From assembly GCA_025174535.1 (NCBI GenBank), contig JALBUN010000002.1:310001-374000 (forward strand): a DNA stretch of 64,000 nt. Reading direction: 5' to 3'. The position numbers and the translations under genes were made by a program. A model generated the notes under the pieces. The model was given only the letters and a program-made list of their open reading frames with translations. It made no database searches and was not told the DNA's origin. Shown one piece after another: positions 34,498 through 49,406 of the stretch; positions within the stretch are counted from its first letter, which is position 1; each line of letters starts with the position of its first letter. This DNA is from Cantharellus purpuraceus (taxonomy: Eukaryota; Basidiomycota; Agaricomycetes; Cantharellales; Hydnaceae).

Positions 34498-35266
34498 AAC
34501 GGCGTCGAGTGTCCAACAGATGCAAAGGGAAGTGAAAGGAGCGACTAGTGAGACGGTGGTAGCACAGAGCGAGGCTCAAGAGGGAGCTTAAGGATTCAAT
34601 GATTCAATGATTCAATGAGAGGCGCCCCTCGACGCCCCCTGGTGTCACAAAACGCACGCGCGCTATTCGGCGGTAGACGCCGCACACAGTTTTCTTGCGC
34701 AGCGTAGTGCGAACAGTTGTCTCACATGTATTTAAGCACTCCTGTAGATATACGTGGCCAGAACCTTCCATAATGTTGGATACAGCAACCCATATGGCTA
34801 CTGTCGCTTGTCCTCTTCCTCAAATTGATCAGATGTCATATTAATACCCCAGCTGACGATATTTATAATACCACCAGATGGTCCAGGCAAGACACAAGCA
34901 GTGTCGACGTCCAGGGCGCCTTCTGCACATATCTCACTCAAGTTCCCTTTCATGAAGTCACCCCGATGCAGGCGCTATTCATGACGTTGCCTCCGTTCAT
35001 TACTCTCCATGCACTATGATACTTCGTTGTAAATAGCTTCGCTTCCCAAGTGAGGGTCAGGGGTGGGTAAGTACGTCAAGCAGTTATATACTCTTCACAG
35101 GCCCGCATTCTGACACCGAATCCACCATGTGCATGACCTTGCAAAACTCTCAAAAGCTTGGTACGAATTGTACCATAAGATTTCAGACTGGATGAGGACA
35201 GACGACACAATACAGGTTACTCTCGAACCCCAGTTTCAATCGGCATACTCGGCTTGAACATATGAT
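34498..35266. other. Intergenic interval
   Basis: This lies between the glycosyltransferase start and the lysyl-tRNA synthetase stop, both on the minus strand, so it holds the glycosyltransferase promoter and the synthetase 3' flank. It contains a three-copy 8-bp repeat (34593-34616) and a GC-rich patch with CGCACGCGCGC at about 34650. No gene was seen. Confidence 0.5.
34593..34616. repeat. Three tandem copies of GATTCAAT
   Basis: Three perfect 8-bp copies lie head to tail about 100 bp upstream of the glycosyltransferase ATG. They could be a simple microsatellite or a cluster of factor sites; nothing else in the sequence decides it. Confidence 0.8.
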
Positions 35267-37619
<2,353 letters not shown>

Positions 37620-37687
37620 GCACAAGCGCCACTCTTTTTTACAGAGTCAACTGAGTGTTTATTTTCGGCAGTTGCCGTTCTGTATAG

Positions 37688-38818
37688 CTACTTTGTACCT
37701 AAGTACTTCCGTGTTTCAGCACATCGTCTTTTGGCTTCTGCAACGCAACCTGCCACCACTTCTTCAATACTTCTGCCGCTCACCGTAGCGAGACCCGACT
37801 GTGTTACTGAATTAAGACCTCCGTTCTCATTTAAGACCACCGTAACGAAAGTGTCCATTAACAGTTCCTCAAAAGATGTAGGGTCGGCCAGAATATGTGA
37901 CCTAACACACGTTTATTGCAACGCAGGTTAATGCGGTAGAAGGACGCACGAGTCGAATATGCCAAAAGATGCGGACAATGGCCAACGTCGGATATCTAGG
38001 GGTATAGAACTTGAGCGCGAGCAAGTTGTCCGACCATTCTCCTCATTGAATGTCGCTCTCGGGAGCTTCGCTGATCAGATAAATCGGGTCGGCACACCGA
38101 AGTGTATTGTAGGCTTGTACGCTTACTGTTTTTTAGAGCAGCAACGATAGCAAGCAAAGCCGCATCAAAGGCATTGCCATCATAATTCAAACATGTTGCG
38201 TCGACATATAGCACCCACACTGACTTTCCAGGATGGACACATAGTGAGGTCGTGGGCAGGATTCCTGAACTTTGGAATGTCGGCACAGTGTCTTTTATCA
38301 CACTGAGATATGGAATAAGCTTACGATACTAGAACGTCATGAAGACGGTCTGACAGTACCTGGGCCTCTTCTCCAGGAGGTCCGGGTTTGAAACGAGGGG
38401 AACACATGGCTGGAAGGTCGATATTGGGCACTAATAAAACATGAGAATCAGTCAAAATCTTCAGGAAGAACAAGCTACTTCTTACTTGCCTAAGAATCCG
38501 TCCCCGGGGTGATCTAGCTCAGGTTCGGCAATTTCAGCTTTAACACCACACACGATCGTCGTGTCTCCTATTCGCACCAGAGATGAACCATCAGCCGTGG
38601 AAATTGAGCCTGTCACACGTATGTTTACATAGAACGGAAGCTCTTGTCGCGCTCGTCTTACCAATGTTCACACTCACGCCTCTCCATGCATTGAAGTCAC
38701 GACCATCTGGTCTGATGCCTTCACCTAAAAATCGCTCCAAGTACGTACGGGGATGAAGCCGTTGAAACACTGAGGGATCGATCTTGTTCTGCGGTGTTGA
38801 CTGGCTTGAAGACGCCAT
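37688..38818 (-). CDS. RRP43: Exosome subunit Rrp43 (RNase PH-like)
   Basis: Rrp43 is one of six RNase PH-like subunits that form the barrel of the RNA exosome, used in rRNA, mRNA and ncRNA processing; fungal and animal barrels are inactive. The start is the ATG at 38818 ([14 protein letters not shown]), with another in-frame ATG at 38833. Family marks are [54 protein letters not shown] with [10 protein letters not shown], and [19 protein letters not shown]. After two more introns come [16 protein letters not shown] and [16 protein letters not shown], with the stop at 37688. It lies just upstream of KRS1 on the same strand. Confidence 0.9.
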
Positions 38819-39609
38819 GAAAAGCATTTTCATGTATAGTACAATTATATCTTACACATTACGTAAGACGACCCACATTCAACTTCTCCGTTGTCGTATG
38901 TGGACTTGCCATACAGCATGAAGACCTGCACAGCTGCAAGACTGGCAGATTTACATCTTTTTATAAAGTACGAGCCATGATCATCCCCTACTGGTATACT
39001 ACGATAAGTACCCCTTCTCCAACAATACTAATCTCCATTTGCTAACTATTATAAAACGCTATTCTGAACAGACCGGTCCTAGTGAAAATATATGCCCTGT
39101 GCATCTGGGAGTCTACATAGTGCATATGGTACCGTCTTCTATTGGCCCATTGTTTTCCATCTATGCCATTGTTCCCTTCATCTCTTTCACAAAGCATGAG
39201 TTATCAAAAGTAGAAAGAAAATTCACCAATATTGAGTGGATCAAGTAGATGCTGTATTTTCATTACCTGGAATTAGCACCTATTCATATGATTATGGCTG
39301 TCAATTTTTTAACCAACCCGGGCTGCAAGCTGCCATCCAATATTAGGCCGAGTCACTCCTTGCACCACGCGATTCGACGGCTGCTGCGGCGTATAGATTT
39401 GCACGAGCAAAATCATCGGCTTTTGATTCTATATGGCTGGCCCCTGTACTCTCTGGAAGTTGGACTTTTAAGCTACTAGCATCAATAAAAGTCCATCGTG
39501 TATCGCGATGTAGATCGTCTTGAACAAGCAGTATATACGGCATATTCTTTTATCTGCGTAGCAACTCTAAGCGCACCGATCTATGGTGCAGGGTTCAGGA
39601 AGTCCTTTT
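38819..39609. other. Intergenic interval with one small minus-strand ORF
   Basis: This lies between the RRP43 start and the ILV1 stop. A 66-codon minus-strand ORF at 39343-39543 (MPYILLVQDDLHRDTRW...) starts 66 bp after the ILV1 stop. It has no recognisable domain and may simply be ILV1 3' UTR. The remainder is AT-rich with no gene seen; it should hold the RRP43 promoter. Confidence 0.4.
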
Positions 39610-41541
39610 CTATCCTTTGAGATATCGTTTGTAGACTTCATTTTGTGTTTCCTCCACGTAATGATATCCCAGATTTGAAAGGAACAGCTCAAATTGTTCT
39701 GATTCACTGGGAGGAACCTGGATACCGGCGAGAACTTTTCCTAGGTCTGCAAGGGATATGAGTTTTATTATCGACCTCTTATGTAAGATACCACATACCT
39801 GCCCCATGATTACGATAGTGAAACAATGATATATTCCAGTCGAGAGCAGAATGCATGCCAAATAAGAATGTACGTAAGGCACCAGGTCTTTCCGGAAACT
39901 CTGCGATCCAAACATTTAACAGCAAGACACCCTAAAGTAATATCCCCTACGCACCAAAACGGAATATCCTCTCATGCGGTACATTATGTTTTCCACCTAC
40001 CAGATAACGCGCATGGCTTTTAGCGAGTTCGTCATCACTGATGTCTTGACCCCGCATGCCATTCGCCTGTAGACGTGCAAGGATGTCCCTAATTTCACCT
40101 GCCCGCAACGCTGGAGTTGTTGCTTCGAGGGTGAATGACAGATATATGTGAGCAGTCTCGCCGCCGTGGTATCGGTAGCTGAACTCTGTGATCCCACGCG
40201 GGTGTATGATGGTATGGAGAGCAAAGAAACTGTCGCAATCATTGTGAGAAGGTAGACACGACACATGAATACTACGAACCTTCCTCTTCTTTCGGGAATC
40301 TCTGCGGTGAAGAGAGCTTCTCGACCTTCTCCCAGTTCGGCGCGTTCGGCAACGAAACGCAGTCGACCGAAGTTGATGTTGGCTCCACTCACAACAGCCA
40401 CGAATTTCTTGCCCGCGCCGATGAGTTTGTTGTCCGTGATATATTGTTTTAAACCAGCAAGAGCCAATGCGCCAGCAGGTTCAGATAAAGAACGTGTCTC
40501 TATATGTACGTTCAGCTGCATTACAGTGAGCCACGTTTTGACAAACCTTCAAAAATATCTTTGATAGCAGCGCAAATCGCATCATTGTCTGTCTTGACAA
40601 TGCCGTCCAGAATTTCCTTGCAAACACGGAAGGGCTCCTCCCCAACAATTTTCACCGCCGTGCCATCACTGAAGGGCCCGACCTCGCTGAGCGTCACCCG
40701 CTCACCCTTCTCCAAGCTCCTTGCCATAGCATCCCCATCTATGGTCTCAACTCCAAAAACCTTTGTCCCAGGGGCCCCAATACGCTTAACATACTCACTA
40801 ATACCCGCTACTAAACCGCCTCCACCGACGCTGGCAAACACGACGTCCAAATCTTGAGCATTACCCATTTGCTTGATGATTTCCATTCCCACAGTTCCTT
40901 GACCTGCAATGACCAGAGGGTCATCATATGGTGGCACAAATATCAGACCATGGGCCAAAGCGAGACGAGCACATTCAGCCTTGGCAGCGTCAAAATCGTC
41001 ACCATGAAGAACGACTTTAGCGCCCAAGCGGGCCACGTTGTTGACTTTGATCGTAGGTGTACCTTTTGGCATCACAATCGTACAAGGAATCTTGAGGTGC
41101 ATTCCTGAGAGCGCGACACCTTGCGCATGATTCCCTTGGAAATAGAAAGGAGAGGTCAGTGAGACGTTCATTTGCAGGGAACGCATTCCTCGACACAAAC
41201 TACGCACACTAACCCGCGCTACAAGTTACTACGCCTTTCCAACGTTCTTCCTCTGCCAAGTTGGCCATAAAATTGTAGGCACCCCTAATCTTGAAGCTAA
41301 AGACTTCTTGTAAGTCCTCTCTTTTGAGCCATATGTGGTTACCAAGCTTGGCGCTCAGGTTGGGGGCGTAAGAGAGGGGCGTCTCCTTGAGGATATCGTA
41401 TACTTTTGATGTTAGTATGAGGCGAAGATAATCTGGTGTTTTGGAAGGTAAAAGGTCATGGTTTGCGAGACGGGGATATATAGCAGGTTTTGTTAGCGGC
41501 ACAGGAGCTGTAGATGAATATTCAAGCATGGTCCCAGGCAT
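39610..41541 (-). CDS. ILV1: Threonine deaminase (threonine ammonia-lyase)
   Basis: This PLP enzyme turns threonine into 2-oxobutyrate, the first step of isoleucine synthesis. The start is the ATG at 41541 ([13 protein letters not shown]); upstream in frame a stop comes before any other ATG. The catalytic domain has the PLP Lys in [22 protein letters not shown], and the glycine loop [15 protein letters not shown]. The regulatory domain has two ACT-like halves ([20 protein letters not shown] and [14 protein letters not shown]...), where isoleucine feedback acts in this family, and ends EVYKRYLKG with the stop at 39610. Short introns cut it into about seven exons. The N-terminus lacks a clear Arg-rich mitochondrial presequence, although fungal Ilv1 is mitochondrial. 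Confidence 0.93.
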
Positions 41542-42995
41542 AGCAAAGGAGGCGAGTTTGAGACGGGGCTCTGGATTGCCTGGACCCTTGCACTGGAGTA
41601 CTTAAGGGATTTTGAAGTTTCTCTGCAAGGGGCCATGGGTCACGTGATGGCGCTCCGGATGGCGCGCGTCAATAGGGCGCTGTTGCCGGATGGGCACCGC
41701 TTCATTTTTCATATATTCTACTAAGCTATGTATGATTGGCATCATGACAACGTCGGCAGGAATCTGCGCCCGGACTTTACATTCCCTGCTACGATACGTA
41801 TACAGCATGCACTAAGTAAATCTAATCAACTTCAACCATCAGTGAATCTTCCCCAGCATGAATCTGGTGATTAGCTCACCCTATTTTCGTCTTTACAAGG
41901 CCAGATTATATATTGACGAGGTCGCTCACTCCGGATTTGATGGGGTTTGGAAGGAAACCTCGAATTTGCTTGTAGTCAGTCACGTGATCAGACGCGTCGG
42001 AAGTGCTCACATGGTGCAATTCGTTGGCAATCCGTGCTATAACACTATGTATATCACATTGACGCTGTGGGAGCAGCAAAAGGAGTGGCGAGACACCGCG
42101 CGGATCGGGATGTCTCTTGGGTGACTAATGGAGCAACGCGAATATGGGTTGCAGATTTAGGGTCAAGGATTATTGTCAGAGGCAGATATCACAATGCGTG
42201 GTTATTGCGTATCATCCTTGTTGTTTTGACCCGTCAGACATTGACATCTACACAACAGGATATGAGGTGGGGTTTGGAAACTTGTAATAGGAGTAGACGG
42301 AGGTGTCATTCCGTGACGAAGGGCTGAGAATGCCATGTGCATGAGACCTCAGCCTAGCCACCTACACCGCAAGTATTAGAGCAGGGGGACATGATATGGA
42401 GTCGGCTGGCAAGCTGTCGCCAATCTCATATGGAAGGATGGCAATTGAACGGTCGAACGCTTCGGTGCCAAGTTTCAAGATGCGGCGGACATGGAGGAAT
42501 GCCACTAGTGGAATAAGCCATCTCGAGGGTGTCTATTGAGAGCCTTTGGCAGGCGACGACTCACCGGATGTTAATCCGTCAGGTAGAGTGAATACATTGA
42601 CTATGATAACGTAAAATGAGCACGTTGCGTAGCCGGGCCATAGCATTGCGAGACCTCAAGGGATAACAGTCACTGGACAATGAAGATTGCTCAGTATGTA
42701 TCGCATGACTTGTTAGGAGAGTAATTGGTAGAACGCGTGTCCACTGGTCTGGTCGCTAGCCACAGGTCTGTGGGGTGGAGAGCGAGAACGCCCAGGGAAT
42801 GGCGAGGCAGTCGCGATGCAGGCAGGGCCGGCCCAACTGCACTATGAGCAGTTGAAGAGAGGTGAGTTAAGAGGAAGAAAATGCGGATGAGGAAAGCAAA
42901 GAGCGTTGGGCGCCTAACTGGTCTGCATTGGACTTATCCTGTTTACGGTCACCATTACTCACTCTGCTCCCGTCTTTCTCTGCTGTTCCCTCCGA
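41542..42995. other. Long interval without a gene
   Basis: This 1.45-kb stretch separates the divergent ILV1 and PHD-finger genes. Plus-strand frames at 41858-42124 and 42067-42327 lack recognisable domains and show no intron-linked partner. It should hold both promoters and may hold a non-coding transcript. No tRNA, repeat or transposon sequence was recognised. Confidence 0.5.
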
Positions 42996-45103
42996 ATGGG
43001 CCCTTCTCTAACAACGAGAGAACCCAGAAGATCATCTCGCCGTCCCACGCACACCCCTGCATCTCGCTCCTCCCTCTCTCCCACTTCTACCAACCACTTT
43101 CCAGTCGTATCTGACCAGCACACGCCACCCACCCCTTCACGTATCGTCCCTCCTTCAGCTATCAAGCGATCCTCCAGCAACTCCAAGCGCGTCAAACAGG
43201 AGCCTGACGATACCATTCCGCAACACAACACCCGACCCCATATGGACGACGGTATGATTCCTTCCACCAACGGTCGTGCGAAACGCAAGCCAAAAGACAA
43301 AGTCGAAGTGGTTCTACCCATCAGGGTTGTGCAAGATCCTCCCGCTCAGGACCTCGTCGTGCCCGACGCCCAGGACGACAATGACGACGACGGCGGCATT
43401 ACCAGATGCGTATGCGGCAGAACAGGTGCGTCCATTCTGGATCCCCATGTTGTAGTCAATTAACATTATCCCCAGAACTGGACGTTGACGAAGAAGACCC
43501 AGGACTTATGGTCATGTGCGAAACATGCAAAGTCTGGCAACACGGCATTTGTGTCAACCTCAGTGAAGATGCCAAAGACCAAGACTACTATTGTGAACAA
43601 TGTAGACCGGACCTCCACGTTGATTTGCTCAAGTAAGCGTCGTCAAACGTTAGTTCATACTCTGGTGTCTCAATCTTCCCTCAGGTCCCTCAAAAAGCGT
43701 GCTCGTCACTCCTCCCATAATGCGCAATCCGCTGCGCGTCGTCACTCTGCATCTGTCCCGCGCTCTTCACGATCCCATTCCCCCGGGCACATACTAGCGG
43801 CTGCATCTGCAGCAATCGCCAAGGCCCCCAAACGACGCAACACAATGAACAGCCGAGACGCGGCATATGAGGATGCTCTAAAGCAACTCATTGAAAGTAC
43901 ACGCCCTGATGCGGAAAAGGATACAGATGCGCAGACGGATAAAGAGGATCACGCCCAGCACGAAGAACCAGGTGTCATTATCGAGATTGTCAGTGGCGCT
44001 AGGAAGAAGCGCAAGCGTAACACTGCTGAGAAGGATAATCCAGGGACAGCGGACACTGAGAGATTGGACACGTAAGCGATACATTTGGTGGCGTGGAGCG
44101 TTGGCTAATCGTCTCCTCAGTTCCGTTCCGCCTAAGCGAAACAGATCGAATTCCAGCACGCCAGACAGACCTATTGCCTCCACACTATTGCAACGCGACG
44201 CGCCCGTCAATGGGGCGGGCACAAACGGGAACGGAGCAACTTCAAGACATGCAAGTACTTCGTCTGGAGGAGGACCAAGGCAAAATGTTGCCCCTGGAGC
44301 TTCCAAGTCAAAGCGGGGACGCAAGGATGCAATGGCTCCAGTCGACACCGTAGATGGTAGGTGGTTCTTCTGGTCATATCACTAGCTTCTAGGTTTGGTT
44401 TATATATATTGGAATTGCTGTAGCCGCTTCCAAGAAGCACCCGAATCAATACACTTACCGCAAGCCTATAGCACCAACACCGCCACGGCGTCCTGGACTA
44501 AATGGTGCGAATACCACCATTACTGGACATGGAATGGCCAGCGCGTCGGGTGTCCACGACCATGGAACGCGGCGAAATGCACACGCGCCACACTTACATG
44601 CGCCTGCGCCTCCTCAGCCACTACTCACATCTTGGGGCTTACCAGATTATCTTGCACATCTTGCTCCGGTCTTACCAACTGACGTGCCCCAGCCCGTCGA
44701 GGTGCGAGTCCTTGATGCAGGGACGGATGGAGCGGCAGAGGGGGCGTCTAGCAATCTTCACGGCGAGGATAAAGTACTCGAGCGTGGCGTTAAGGTGAAA
44801 TGGCCAGCAAAACGGACGAGTGTAGGTGACATGAATAAGCGAGTTCGTGGGATTATCGATTGGGTAGGTCGGGAACAGGCAGTAGCACTGGAGCGCTGGC
44901 GACGACGAGAAGCTTTGGGCAAGGCTCTCAAGGCCCAAACGCTCGTTGACGAGACTAGTGCGGAGAAGGCAAACGATGAATCTCAGCCTGATTCGACCAC
45001 GACCCAGATGATGGAGGAGTTGATGAAGGAGCTCATTGCGTTCCAAGAGAAGTTTGGGCCTAGTGCGAAGGGCAAGGAGCGTGAACGACGCGCAGCAGGA
45101 TGA
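42996..45103 (+). CDS. CTI6: PHD-finger protein, Cti6-like
   Basis: In yeast, Cti6 is a PHD reader in the Rpd3L histone deacetylase complex that binds methylated H3K4. The ATG at 42996 opens a basic, Ser-rich N-terminus (PRRSSRRPTHT). The PHD finger spans an intron near 43425: RCVCGRT, ELDVDEEDPGLMVMCETC, KVWQHGICVNL, YYCEQCRPDLH, a full Cys4-His-Cys3 set with the Trp of the H3K4me cage. Basic nuclear stretches follow (SLKKRARHSS, ARKKRKRNT). The C-terminus has a conserved-looking helix (VKVKWPAKRTS, NKRVRGIIDWVGREQ) and a coiled coil (MMEELMKELIAFQEKF), stop at 45103. About six exons. Cti6 is chosen for the PHD type plus the C-terminal VGR motif; another PHD family remains possible. Confidence 0.75.
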
Positions 45104-45346
45104 AATTGTATGTCATTCCTTTGTTTGCTATTTTTTACTGTCATATTACCTGTCACCCCCACTTTTTACGATCGCTTTCTCCCGCTGTCCTGTGTAATGT
45201 TCGCTAGTCATCTAACAAAGAGAATTAAACCTTCTCTCGAGCCAAGCATTTTACAATAATTGACCGACATCACGTGACACGGTCGTTCTCTGAGGTCGCG
45301 TTGCTGCCACCTCTGACCTTCTTGGTCACATTGTCGATGCTTGCTC

Positions 45347-48138
45347 ATGGAGGTATCACTTGTAAATCGCCTGGCAGGACCATCCACAGGAAAGGCGGGA
45401 CTGGCAAAGGATCAGACTAAAATCAACCGCACCATTGCTGAAGCATCGATAGGCTCCCCATTCTTTGACAACGAGAAACGAAAGGACAAGGAACTCACAG
45501 AGAAAATTAGACGGTTGCTAAAGCATCGAGATGAACTGATATATGGAATAGATGTGGGCAAGTACACATTGGCTATTTTGATGTGTCCAATGTTTACCTA
45601 TGCGTATAGGTAAACTGGAGACCAGCATTGACAAGACGGTTAGCGTTATAGATTAGATTTTAATATCTACGACCATTCAACGACATTATAGTTCAGAGAC
45701 CTCGAAACGAGGCGAGACCTTACGCAGTACATTGTACATGCGGATTTGGACGCCTTTTTCGCAGCAGTAGAGGTATGTAGAAATAATCTACAGGTGCTCT
45801 CTAAGCGGATGCATCCTTTGTACGTAGCTCCTTGATAACCCCAGCTTGAAAGGCAAACCTTTCGGTGTAAGTCTTTTGCGAGTCGCTCGTGCTACTAATT
45901 CCCATGTTACCAGGTAGGAAAGGGGGTTCTTACAACTGCATCTTACGAGGCTCGATTGTACGGTGTGCGTTCGGGGATGCCAGGTTGAGCTTCAGAAGTT
46001 TTTTTAAAGACGCGACTGACCTCAGATTGTTTCATACAGGCTTCATTGCCAAGAAACTCTGTCCGCAAATCATCCTCGTCCGCATCAGACCTGATCGGTA
46101 TAGTGAAATGTCCAGGTCATTAGTTTCCTTGTTTCATGACGGTTGCGGATCACTTAGCAGTTGACGAGATGCAGGAAAGTAATGGATGTGTTCAAGAGAT
46201 ATGACGCAAATATGTGTGCAGCAGGAACTGATGAAGCATATCTGAAGTGAGCACTCATATTCTCCTTTTAGTCCATGACATTGATCCGCATGACATTCAA
46301 TGGGGCAGCATCACAGAATATTGTCAGACGAGTGGGCTTTGCGCAGATGATTGTGTACAGAAGTTGAGGGCCGATGTTCATGCAGAAACTTCCTTGACAG
46401 TAGGTCCACGCATCACTGCCTCAACTCTTAATGGTATGCATCTACCTTTTTGAAAGGTAAGCGCCGGAATTGCTCCGAACAAGGTTGGGCGGTCTCTTAA
46501 CAATCTAGTCGGCTGTCTTTCACTAATATTGGCTCACAGTTACTTGCCAAGGTGCATATCCCCTGTTTCTGCTGCTGTTCCCAACTAAAACACTCGGAGA
46601 ACAGATATGTTCTGATAAGAATAAACCCAATGGTCAATTTCACCTTCCATTTGACCGAGACGCTATCGTTACATTTATGCGTGATTTGCCAATCCGTAAA
46701 GTGGGCCTTTCGTCTCGTCATTCTGTGCTAGATGTATCATCAATCAAGTTCATATTCTCTGCTTACAGATTCCCGGCATTGGACGAGTGACCGAAAGGCT
46801 ATTAGATTCCATTGGCGTCAAGGTCTAGATGTTAGACGTGGTCGCTGACTTATTGAGCTAACCAACTTCTTAAGACATGTGGAGATATTTACAAGCATCG
46901 TGCCACACTTTCTGTGTTGGATAAGCAGTTTCATCTACATCCGCTGTTGTTGACGCATCTTGGCATTGCATCCAATATCGTCCGACCAGGTCAACGTGAT
47001 GAGCGCAAGAGCGTGGGGTCAGAGAGGTGTGTCAGACATGCTTATTACTATACATTCTCATCGTGGATTACTCGTGTTTCAGAACATTCAGTCCAATCAG
47101 TGATACAAGACACATCATTGAAAAGCTAGAGAGTTGTGCTGCAGATCTTGGGGAGGATATGGTATGCGCAGCATGTTTCTTAGCCCAAGATTTAGTCTCA
47201 TCTCGTATTCAAAGGAACGCACTGGCTGGGCTGGTAGAACAATCACTCTCAAATATAAGCTGGACACTTTCCAGGGTAGGTGCTACAGTGGTTCTAACTG
47301 CCAACGCGACGCCAACTGCAGTATGACAGTTTTCACTAGGGCAAAATCCTCCACTCAGTATATTTGCCGCAAGGAAGATCTTTTCGCTGTATGGGGTATC
47401 CTGCTCGTGATCACTGCTCTGCGAGGTTAATCTCGTCACAGATAGGGAAGAAGTTGTTGATGCCTGAGCTACCTTTGACGGTCCGTCTCCTCGGGCTGCG
47501 CGTTACGAAACTCAAGGATTTACGAACAGCAGAGGGGCAAGGCCTTAAACGGGTGGGTTCATCCGTCCCCTTCCCAGAGCACCGGCTGAGATCCAGGGGT
47601 CCAGTTTTTCGAGTCAGGCCACACGTCACCCAGCAAGAAACGTCAAAAGGTTGAACACATAGTAGACGAAGAGCAAGAATCGTCAGAACATATTCTCGAA
47701 GAAGAGCATGCTATGGCAGAGTATGAGGACGACCATGACGAACAAATGATTATGGATGAAGAAGATGGCGCTGTCGTGGAGCCTTCGGTCTTAGTCGCTC
47801 AGTCAGCTAAGCCGCTTTCAAGCAAGCAAAACCTACATCGACACTCATCAATCAAACCGCAGCAGTCGACTTTTGCGCCACCCACTACCAGTTATGTTCT
47901 GCAGGCTAATGCAGACATATGTTCAACTTCAAAGCCAAAGTCTGACGTAAAACGCAATATCAAGAAGATGCTTGCAGTGCCTGTGCCTACGGAGAAGCGA
48001 CCGGTCTGCCCCATATGCTCCAGGGTTTTCGACACCGACAATGCGAGTCTGAACGAACACGTTGATTTCTGCCTCAGCAAGGGAGCCATCTTAGCAGCAA
48101 CTGCCGTGCCAGGCAAGGAGAGGAGACGATTGAGTTGA
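45347..48138 (+). CDS. POLK: DNA polymerase kappa (DinB family, translesion)
   Basis: Pol kappa is a Y-family polymerase that bypasses bulky minor-groove lesions. Exon 1 (45347-45557) has the kappa N-clasp (GKAGLAKDQTKINRTIAEAS). Its intron starts with GC (G|GCAAGT, 45558-45609) and joins in phase to KLETSIDKT. The palm has DLDAFFAAVE and GTDEAYLN with the metal-binding Asp and Glu residues. YEARLYGVRSGMP marks the fingers, KIPGIGRVTERLLDSIGV the thumb, and RLLGLRVTKLKD the little finger. The acidic tail ends with one C2HC UBZ ubiquitin-binding zinc finger (RPVCPICSRVF...LNEHVDFCLSKG). There are many short exons; the middle ones were followed by frame and motif, not all phase-checked. Convergent with the RraA-like gene, 68 bp apart. 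Confidence 0.9.
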
Positions 48139-48206
48139 GATGACATTAACGTTATATTGTAGCCGATACTTGACAGGTCCATTGTATTTCTGAGACTGTA
48201 TGAGTG

Positions 48207-49012
48207 TTACTTGCCACGCCACTTTCTAAAGCTTTCCTTGACGCCTTTACCGCCTACGATGTCCCCCATGCATTTCGCGTCAATTTCTTGACCTTGACTA
48301 GCTAGTGCCATGGCTTCCACCACCAGATCCTTTGGAATGCAAACCACTCCGTCACGATCCGCTACAATAAAGTCTCCAGGATCTATTGACATGGATGGAA
48401 AATCGGAATCAGCGGGTTGAGGATGTATTGTGAGGGGAACATTGATTTGGGAAGGACGGGTGAATGGCGATTGCCCTAGTGTTGAGTGCGAACGTGCAAA
48501 AACAGGGAAGTCACGGTCAAGGTGCTCGGAAATGTCCCTTGCTCTGCCTGATATGACGACCCCTAAGCAGCCGCGAGAAATGGCGCCTGCACTCATAACT
48601 GCAAGAAAATGAAATCAGCAGGGATGGGAGGGCAGATGAGGAACGACCATACGACCGCCCCAGACCGCTGATTTTGCCTCTGACGTACAAGTCAGAATGC
48701 CGAGGGTGATAAAAGAATAGAGCAACTGAACATACGCGGGGGTGCGTCAATAACGACAACACTATTTAGGGTAGCTTCATCGACGAAATGCCGGTCTAGG
48801 TGTGGGGCAGCTACGTCGGACGCTAATACCATCTTGACAGTGTATGCCGGGCCACAGATACGAGTCAACGGATCCGATGGAGACAACATATGAATGTCTG
48901 GGATATGGCCTCCATGTGGTAGACCTAGTTTGATGAGCGCATCCGACAGCTCACAGGACGAGAAGCCGGATAGTCCGGAGTGGGAGGAACGTACTCTAGT
49001 GGAGGTGGACAT
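48207..49012 (-). CDS. RraA / HMG-aldolase family protein
   Basis: Members include 4-hydroxy-4-methyl-2-oxoglutarate aldolase, oxaloacetate decarboxylase and the RNase E regulator RraA; the fungal role is not defined. The ATG at 49012 gives MSTSTRVRSSHSGLSGFSSC. Family marks are SSCELSDALIKLGLP, CGPAYTVKM, VVVIDAPP before an intron, then AVWGG- and MSAGAISRGCLGVVISGRARD. After that come FPVFARS and the end region PGDFIVADRDGVVCIPK, with the Asp-Arg-Asp of the metal/substrate site. Two short introns near 48600-48740 link three exons and the stop is at 48207. A metal-dependent lyase is likely if the site is intact. Confidence 0.82.
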
Positions 49013-49406
49013 GGTTCTCAAGATGATAGTATAGCAACGGAATACTACCAAGGCTGGCTATCCCGGATCGAGGGTATTCCTGGGTGTGCGGAATAAAGTT
49101 GCCGAAGGTGGTGTCAGCATGCCACAAGTAGCCACTACTTCTCATACCCGTTGTCTGTCCCCCAAGCAAGTGCTACATGTAAACTAGAAACATAACGTAT
49201 AAAGAACGTCTCTTTCCATGAACCTATTCCTGTCAGTTAAGTGTGCTCAGGGATAATCAATATAGTATTACTCGTAACAAAAATAACGCCAGTTGCTGCT
49301 TCGACAATGGACAGCGCCCACCAATCGCGGGAGCCCGCCTCAAACTTAGCGCCGGTCACATCTAACTGAGCTGGACCTCATTCGACGTAGCTATTTTCCA
49401 TCTACC
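49013..49406. promoter_or_regulatory. Divergent intergenic region
   Basis: These 394 bp separate the RraA-like ATG (minus, 49012) from the membrane protein ATG (plus, 49407) and should carry both promoters. No clear TATA box, repeat or RNA gene was seen. Confidence 0.4.

Noticed and set aside
39343..39543. 66-codon minus-strand ORF after ILV1
   Set aside because: It has no recognisable domain and lies where the ILV1 3' UTR should be; noted in the interval but not called a gene.
41858..42327. Two overlapping plus-strand ORFs in the ILV1-CTI6 interval
   Set aside because: No domain, no intron-linked partner and ordinary composition; treated as chance frames.
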